Origin: Piper betle
Lineage: Eukaryota; Streptophyta; Magnoliopsida; Piperales; Piperaceae
Direction: 5' to 3'
Assembly: GCA_033002965.1 (NCBI GenBank)
Contig: JAURVB010013977.1
Span: 1 to 64,000 of the forward strand
DNA length: 64,000 bases
Of the stretch, positions 57,841 through 64,000 are shown piece after piece. The notes below the pieces were generated by a model that was not told the origin of the DNA, made no database searches, and saw only the letters and a list, made by a program, of their open reading frames with translations. The position numbers and the translations under genes are program-made. Position 1 is the stretch's first letter; every line of letters begins with the position of its first letter.

Positions 57841-60129
57841 AGCTATTAATACGCTAGTAGAGGCCCTCATTTAGGCTTTTGTATGCTAGAAAATTGATGT
57901 CATTACATGTGCTTGCTTGCCTGACCCTGCGACTAGACCCACCTGACCTATCTTGCCCAGCCGACTCATCTAGCTTGACCCAATCGGAAGGACCGACCGC
58001 CCCGGCCAAACTCGACACCGCCGCCAATAGTCATCGTCTTTACTATTGTCCTCACCGTCACCATCATTTGGTCGAGCTCGTCAAACCTGTGCCCAAGCTA
58101 CCCCATACCACTACCATCCCATCTATTGCCAGAAAACCGTCAGGAAGCTGTAGAAAAACCATCGAAATCTGCCAAAAAATCGAATTTGCTGGAATTCAGT
58201 AGATCTTCCACAGAGCTCATCCAGTCAAATCCGATCTAACTTCGGACGCTGATGAGCACTAAATTTGAGCTCTGGGAAGAGCGATGAAACCTTAGCCATC
58301 GCCAATTGTCGAATGACGAGAGGTATAATTACCTCCGAGTTCATTATTTAAAATTCATGAATATTAAGCACAACATGCTAGGATTGATTAATTGTCATGA
58401 TGAATGTCTGACTATGAATAAATTGATAAATAGCATGATTTGATTAATTGTAAATGAATGTTAAGTGATCTAATGTGGTCAATTAAATGCTGCACATGTT
58501 AATCGACTATGACGTAACTTAGAAAAACACAATAAAATTGATATGAATAAGATGAGTTAGAATTATTTTCACATTTATGATTATCCGACTGTTCATGGAT
58601 GTTGTATGTTTGGTGAGTGTATTGATCATGACGAGTTTGATGCATCATTCAGTTAGCGGACGCTAGTTTCTAGACTTGATGTGTAGGTACGGAGTAAGAG
58701 TTCGCCACCTAGGCGTGAGGACACGCTTCAAGCTTCTACTAGGTATGTTTATGACTCATCTCTATTTTATAATCTATTCTATGGTATGTTTGTTTTAATG
58801 CCTCTAGGATGGGTTAGGTGGAGTTTTATCAGTTCCCACTTAACCCGGGCCATTTTGCCGAACAGTTTTCAAAATTAATAACTCTCGAGGATGAGATCCC
58901 TCGAGGATGATTTCGAAAATAAGATCCACCACAAGTTGCCTTCGGACTTATTATATAAATCCCTTTATAGACTTATATATATGATTTTATCGAGTTTTTA
59001 GTGAGACGAGAGATGGTGAAACCGACTTGCATGTACTATGAGCAGATGCACGCGGTAGTCAAAGCGGGCTCTGGATTAGTGAGCGGATTGTTCCATTCCT
59101 ACGGGATCCTGACAAATCCGTGTTTAAGTTCTTCACACCCGGAGAACATGGAGGTTTATGGGTACTGTTAAGTATAGCGTACGTCCGGACTTGTGGTTCA
59201 AAGGGTACTAAAGGTGATTACCTAAGAGTACTCGGCCTTCATGCTCAAGGCTAGGAGAATTACGGAGGAAAGGAGAGGGCTTAGGATATACATGTAGTCC
59301 CGATGGACCAGAGAAAAATAAAATGAGAAAAATGCCAAAAGAGGCATCATCTAAGCAGACAATTTGGTATGCTACCAGGTCTGTAGCCTAGAGGCTCATC
59401 AATAGGTGCCCTTAAGAAAGTTCACGAGAAATATACGAGTGTTTTCTTTCATATTAGAGTTTGCTCTCATAGCTAGTTTGTTATAGTTATATTTTGGACC
59501 AGTAATGCTTGTTACTAATGTTTTTCCACTATATATAGGTGATAACTCTCAGTTGGATGTGCTAGCATGGCGGAGGAGCACTGATATTGCTTGCACACAT
59601 ATCAGTCGATAGAGTGATTAATATTTTATTTATGATGTTATTAAATTGAGAATGATGTGATTAAATGCTAAGATATGGTGATATGATGTGATTAAATGTT
59701 AAGAGATGATGACATGATGTGAAATGTGAATAAACTGCACAGGTGGGTTAAGACCCAAGCTTCAGAATAAGTTCACAGCAGATTAGATTTTGTGTGAATG
59801 AAGTTCTTTGATATATAGATATAAATATTTGCATATATTGATTTGACAGGGTTGCCCCTAATTGTACTTTTAGGGGAGACTCTGTCCGTTTTATTTTTAT
59901 AATTTTTATTGATTTATCGCAATTGTTGTTGGTGTGTAAATTAGTTTGCTTGTCATCAATGTAGTATCATATTAGGGTTTGTGCTTTCATCTAAGCATGG
60001 CGAGTCGTATCATCATCTTAAAACGCCGAGATTAAATCCGCACAAGTAGGGTTCGGGTTAGCCGACCTAACTGGGGCTTGTGACATGCTAGTTCGGTTCA
60101 TAAGCGTGAACCGGATTTGGGGTGTTACA
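57841..60129 (+). mobile_element. Family-B-like LTR (5' truncated), 5' LTR of a decayed chromovirus
   Basis: It has the family layout: a GC-rich block (57910-58330), AT-rich stretches, the GGACCAGTAATGCTTGTTACT block near 59497 (compare 4640 and 14130) and an end TTGGGGTGTTACA. A PBS follows. The Pro/Ser-rich frame at 57879-58202 is the GC-rich block common to this LTR family. Confidence 0.7.
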
Positions 60130-60133
60130 AAAT

Positions 60134-60146
60134 TGGTATCAGAGCC
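60134..60146 (+). promoter_or_regulatory. Primer binding site, initiator Met-tRNA
   Basis: TGGTATCAGAGCC, 4 bp after the LTR end. It is followed by CTCTTGGTCGATTAAGATG, like CATGTCTTGGTCGATTGAGATG after the PBS at 14450, so both elements belong to one family. Confidence 0.92.
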
Positions 60147-61317
60147 ACTCTTGGTCGATTAAGATGTAAGATACTTTTGTAGGTGATGGGTGTGCAAAGA
60201 CTACTCCAAGTCAGCTAGGCAGGTATGTTTCTATTTATTTTCGTTAAATGCAGATTTTTTTCATAAGTTGGTTCATAACAGTGTCTTGAGGGCTTGATCA
60301 AAAATATGTAGAACTGGCCTTAGTTGGGTTGACAAGTCATTTTTCTAGATTTTTATCATAATATTAGATTGTTCGCTCAGTTACGTGTGAGGAGGGCATG
60401 TTGTAGTGCTAGCAGAGGTAGAATGGGTATAGGATCACATCTTATACTAGATCCGGATATCAGCAAATGCCAGCAGGAATCTAACAGGCTTGCCATGATG
60501 GGCTTAGAGACCCACCAGTTCTATCCATCGCACAAGAGATTTGGATGATGAGTCATGGTTTCCACATGTTCAGTAAGCTGAGATTGAATCGGATGTTGAC
60601 CATGTGTTCGTGTCTTGCATGTCACCACATTAGTCTTGCTTCCGTGGGACTGGAGTACATTGTGGGAATGAATTAAAAAGAAATAGGACAATAGTAAGGA
60701 GCTTGATGTATAGAGAAACTGACAAGTTAGTTGGCACATGAGATGGACCACCGAATGCCTTAAACAAATCCCTCAGGATGAAGGCTATGATTATGCCAAT
60801 GGAGCCATTGAAGTACATGGAGCATAGATGAGAGTTGTGCAGATGACTTGAGATGGAGCACTTCTATAAGATAGTGTTGAATGAGGATGAGTAGCGTGGT
60901 GGATCAATAGTCCGATGGGCACTTTATCGCATCCCCCTCTTCCACTAGTTTATGACCATACTAGCAGCAGTTTTGGCTTCTCCTTGCTAGACAGAGGTCT
61001 TAATATGATGAGGAAAAGATCAGGACCGCCATTCCTACAAGATCAAATATTTGACGGGATTCTAACATAGATAAAGCAGCATATCAGTGGTTACCATTTA
61101 AGGGCTAGTCAACACTGATGAAAGCAGCCACTCTAGATTTTAGGAGATTAGAGTGGGTTTACCATCCATATGTGTCAACACCATGATCCAAACCCCTCCG
61201 GATCAGACACGCATGGTTGGACAACCTGTGCCAAGTTGTTAGTAGCCAAGATATGTCAAAGACAGTAGTGGATTTACAATGATATGATCAAGATCATTCT
61301 AAGCACCTAGATAGACT

Positions 61318-61455
61318 ATTGCCGACTAAGTTGCGCAATTACCGACCGAGTGCACAACCACCGACCGAGTTGTACAACCGCCAACCGAGTTGCACAACCA
61401 CCGTCCAAGGTGCACAACCACTGTTTAAGATGCACTACCACCAACCGAATGTGCA
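61318..61455 (+). repeat. About 20-bp tandem repeat, ~7 units
   Basis: Imperfect units of ACCGACCGAGTTGCACAACC inside the decayed interior. Confidence 0.85.
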
Positions 61456-63544
61456 TGCGGCCATCCGTGTATTGCTCAACTCGCTGACCAAGTGGAGCAG
61501 TTAGAGCTTAAGCCATGGCCAAGTTGTTGTCTCGCCCCACATGAGGACAGCTACTTGTAGAATTTTGAGCCTTACCTGACGACCGCATGTCACAACTTTC
61601 AAATCTAAGTAGGGCCAGAATTTGGGGAACAAGATATAGCTACAGTGGCATTAGTAAAATAGAGGAGAGTTAAGAAAACTGAGGTTATTTTGATGAGATG
61701 GCATAAGATCTGACTTCACAAGCTCTCTTGCAATCATTGTTTTAACCTTACAACCTTGGGTCAAATGAATATTGCAAGATAACCCCATCAAACACTATTA
61801 AGTCTCATAAGTATGTGCATGGACAGAGTCAGAAAATATGACAATATGATCTCCAGATGGGATAGCCACAATGATCAGGTTGTTCAGACAACATGATAGT
61901 ACATCCATGGGCCACAACTAGCTCACACAGATCAGATGGTTAGTAGATGGACACACACGTATTTTAACCCATTTAGCGATTGGTCAGCTAGTGAGAGGAG
62001 TTTGACTTGTATTAGAGTATTGGGCATAGATGGAGCGTTAGTGATGAAGTGTCTTTCAGAAGGATAGTGATTCCCTTGTGTTTCACCAGCATGATTAGGT
62101 TCTTACCTTGAACCAGAGGGTTGAGCCTTACCCTGAGTATAGAGGTACCTTCATGGTACCGATTCCAGGGTTTACAGTGCAGATAGATGTTTGCAAACCG
62201 ATCTTTCGATGAGGATTTCACCCCAACTTGAGAGCGATGTAGATAGGGACTTCAGACAGAACAAACCATGTTAACCAGATAGAGTGATATCAGTGTATGC
62301 TTATCTTGATTGATAGCCTACTTGAGAGTATACCATAACGGTAGTAGTCATGTGAGTTAAGATTAGTGCTACAAATCTGTACAGGATGGCAGGGCACACA
62401 CCACTAAAGAGCGGATGAGACATGTGTCGAACATCATTATGAGTCCTCATAGACTTCGGGGAAGACAGTAGTTCTTTGGTTCATTTGAACCACGCCCGTT
62501 TAAAAGTGTGTGACTAGTACGGTATCAAGAAACACGTGCCTACTGTTAGTTAGTTGAACTAGAGCCACTTAGGAGCTTTTTCTAAGATTTGTCATTGATT
62601 GGCTATTCCATAGATTGATCACCTGTGGCATAGTAAATTGTGGTGACCTTAGAGATAAGTTCATAGATCTACCGATATTTTTGCTACCCATTATGCTACA
62701 TAGAGATTTCATCTCCCCTACCACTTGCATGATACCTCGACCTTACCATCGATCATAGTGAAATACCTATGTAGCAGATTTTTCTTAGGTGGATTTCCCA
62801 GTTTAGCTGGAGTTCGATACCACATGTGAGCATAAAATATCACCTATTGAGAGTTCTTGAACAGTGTGAATAGATTTTCACAAAATTCAGTCTCCTTTCC
62901 TATAACCTAGAGATGTTAGACATAGTAGAGTTTTCACTTGAGAATTTTCACTCATACCACAGCCCAAATGCAGACTTGTTCTAGCCCCATGCAGAGTATG
63001 TTATCATACTCCTTGAGACACGTGATGTACTGGGGTTCTCGCATCCATTCCGTCACAGAAAGCTCCTTGCAGCAGCAGTTAGTTATTGTATAGATAGTCA
63101 CCAAAGTCATAGAATGTAGTAGAATCATAGCAATTATCCTTGTTCTCTTTTAGAACATAATGAGATACTTGACTCAGGACTGAGTCAACTAAAACCTAGT
63201 GAGCGGTCCAGTTCCTTATACAGGGACAACTGAGACTTGGATCTAGACTGGCGACAGTGAGCCATATAGCTCATTAACCTATACACTTGTACCTAACAGG
63301 AGACTCATAGCACACGTTAGGATGGTTGTAGAACCTAGGATGGAGTTTCATAAGAGTACATGTAGTTGACTTTTCACATAGATAAGGTTCAGAGAGACAT
63401 GGGTAGATGTTAGTAGTAGGCCTTGCCCTTGACGTAGTTTTCCAGATATAACGTAGATTAGCACTTTGAGATACTCTAGAGTATCTACTTGACTAGACCA
63501 GTAGGCCCTTAGGGGTGATCTAGGTTTTCCTACCGAGTTAACAT

Positions 63545-63655
63545 TAGGGATCAGAACAGAAGAGAATGATGATGGTAATGTCAGAATAGGCACAGACAAT
63601 AGTAGAGATCAGAACAAAAGAGAATGATGATGGTAATGTCAAAATAGGCATAGAT
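63545..63655 (+). repeat. ~57-bp tandem duplication
   Basis: GATCAGAACAGAAGAGAATG...AATAGGCACAGA is followed at once by a second copy with four or so differences. Confidence 0.88.
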
Positions 63656-63818
63656 TTGAATCAGAATGTTTGATTTTGACAGCATCACAAGCGAAACCAG
63701 CCATGTCAGCACAACTATAGTCAGTGAGGATGTGCATGGTTATTGAAGAGTAAAAGATACAGCTAATGTGTATCCAACTTCTAGGTTTCAGTTTCAGTAG
63801 AACCTCCTTCAGTTAAAA

Positions 63819-63852
63819 TTTCGAGGACAAAATTTTTATAAAGAGGGAAGAT
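63819..63852 (+). promoter_or_regulatory. Pre-PPT motif and polypurine tract
   Basis: TTTCGAGGACAAAA (63819-63832) then AAGAGGGAAGAT directly before the LTR. Confidence 0.85.
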
Positions 63853-64000
63853 TGTAAAACCAATGATTCGAGTCAAGGTTTTATACTTCAGAACCAGTCA
63901 GTATGACTATTATTTTTGAGTTGAGTATGTTTTAGAACATGTCTACTAAGCCGACTTTGGTCACGTGTGTGAGCTATGAGGGTCATGTGTACACTTGTAA
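63853..64000 (+). mobile_element. Start of the 3' LTR (B-like), cut by the window end
   Basis: It starts TGTAAAACCAATGATTCGAG. Its head resembles that of the long LTR at 45745 and of LTR B. The corresponding head of the 5' LTR is missing (truncated at 57841), so the pair cannot be compared here. Confidence 0.8.

Larger units (their letters stand above)
60147..63818 (+). pseudogene. Highly decayed chromovirus interior
   Basis: About 3.7 kb bounded by a PBS on the left and a PPT on the right, so it must descend from gag-pol. I could not recognise any catalytic motif in any frame; stops are frequent and no frame exceeds 85 codons. Its length is below the 4.5-5 kb of a complete interior, so deletions are likely. 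The transition-rich look suggests old, methylation-driven decay (inference). Confidence 0.6.

Overview
This window is plant nuclear DNA made almost entirely of transposable elements, probably from a eudicot and probably from repeat-dense heterochromatin. Four plant retrotransposon groups are recognisable: an Athila-type Ty3/gypsy element with a tRNA-Asp primer site, a SIRE/Maximus-type Ty1/copia element, several Tekay/Del-type chromovirus remnants with initiator-Met primer sites, and very short LTR (TRIM / gag-only) elements. There is also a broken hAT transposase gene, a FAR1-like pseudogene and one plausible Helitron terminus. I find no convincing host gene; the best candidate is a possible last exon at 56092-56205 (-). 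No rRNA, tRNA or CRISPR is visible. The species cannot be named from the sequence. LTR families are labelled A to E, plus 'short', for this report only.

Layout, left to right. 1-14446 is a stack of solo or truncated LTRs: A' inside an older A, then C (with a 33-bp hairpin minisatellite) inside B inside E, then a B-headed/A-bodied LTR and parts of C and B. 14447-19403 is a minus-strand C-type LTR holding a 1.5-kb element whose two end LTRs come from different families (16599-18084, TSD TTCTT). 19404-22350 has LTR 3' halves, a chromodomain-end pol remnant, a polypurine tract and a C-type LTR. 22351-27470 is a FAR1-like pseudogene and a multi-lesion hAT with one recognisable terminus. 27471-31552 is a minus-strand chromovirus with a 2.76-kb LTR and a gag-pol deletion fusion.

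32250-53907 is one SIRE/Maximus-like copia element (minus strand, internally deleted), inserted in an E-type LTR and itself carrying four later insertions. These are a young intact Athila (32597-41978, TSD GATAG, 1806-codon gag-pol), a three-LTR composite with an intact 388-codon gag (44179-47779, TSD TGACC), a tandem TRIM (47874-48720, TSD GCTGA) and a 2491-bp solo LTR (49475-51965, TSD TGAAT). The order of events can be read because target duplications flank each insertion and the interrupted sequences rejoin. 53912-64000 holds the rest of the E LTR, an AT-rich tract ending in a Helitron-like terminus, unassigned sequence, D/E/B LTR pieces and a very decayed chromovirus interior with its polypurine tract and the start of its 3' LTR.

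The Athila has every domain needed for its own copying apart from any unrecognised accessory functions. The short-LTR elements encode no enzymes and must use enzymes made elsewhere; one still encodes Gag. The most unusual points are (i) integrated units bounded by, or containing, LTRs of unrelated families and flanked by perfect target duplications, (ii) a minisatellite whose repeat units all keep a hairpin through compensating base changes, and (iii) a small hairpin (TTTCG-GGGA-CGAAA) kept just before the polypurine tract of several families. Alignments were done by eye; boundaries without a stated TSD are approximate.
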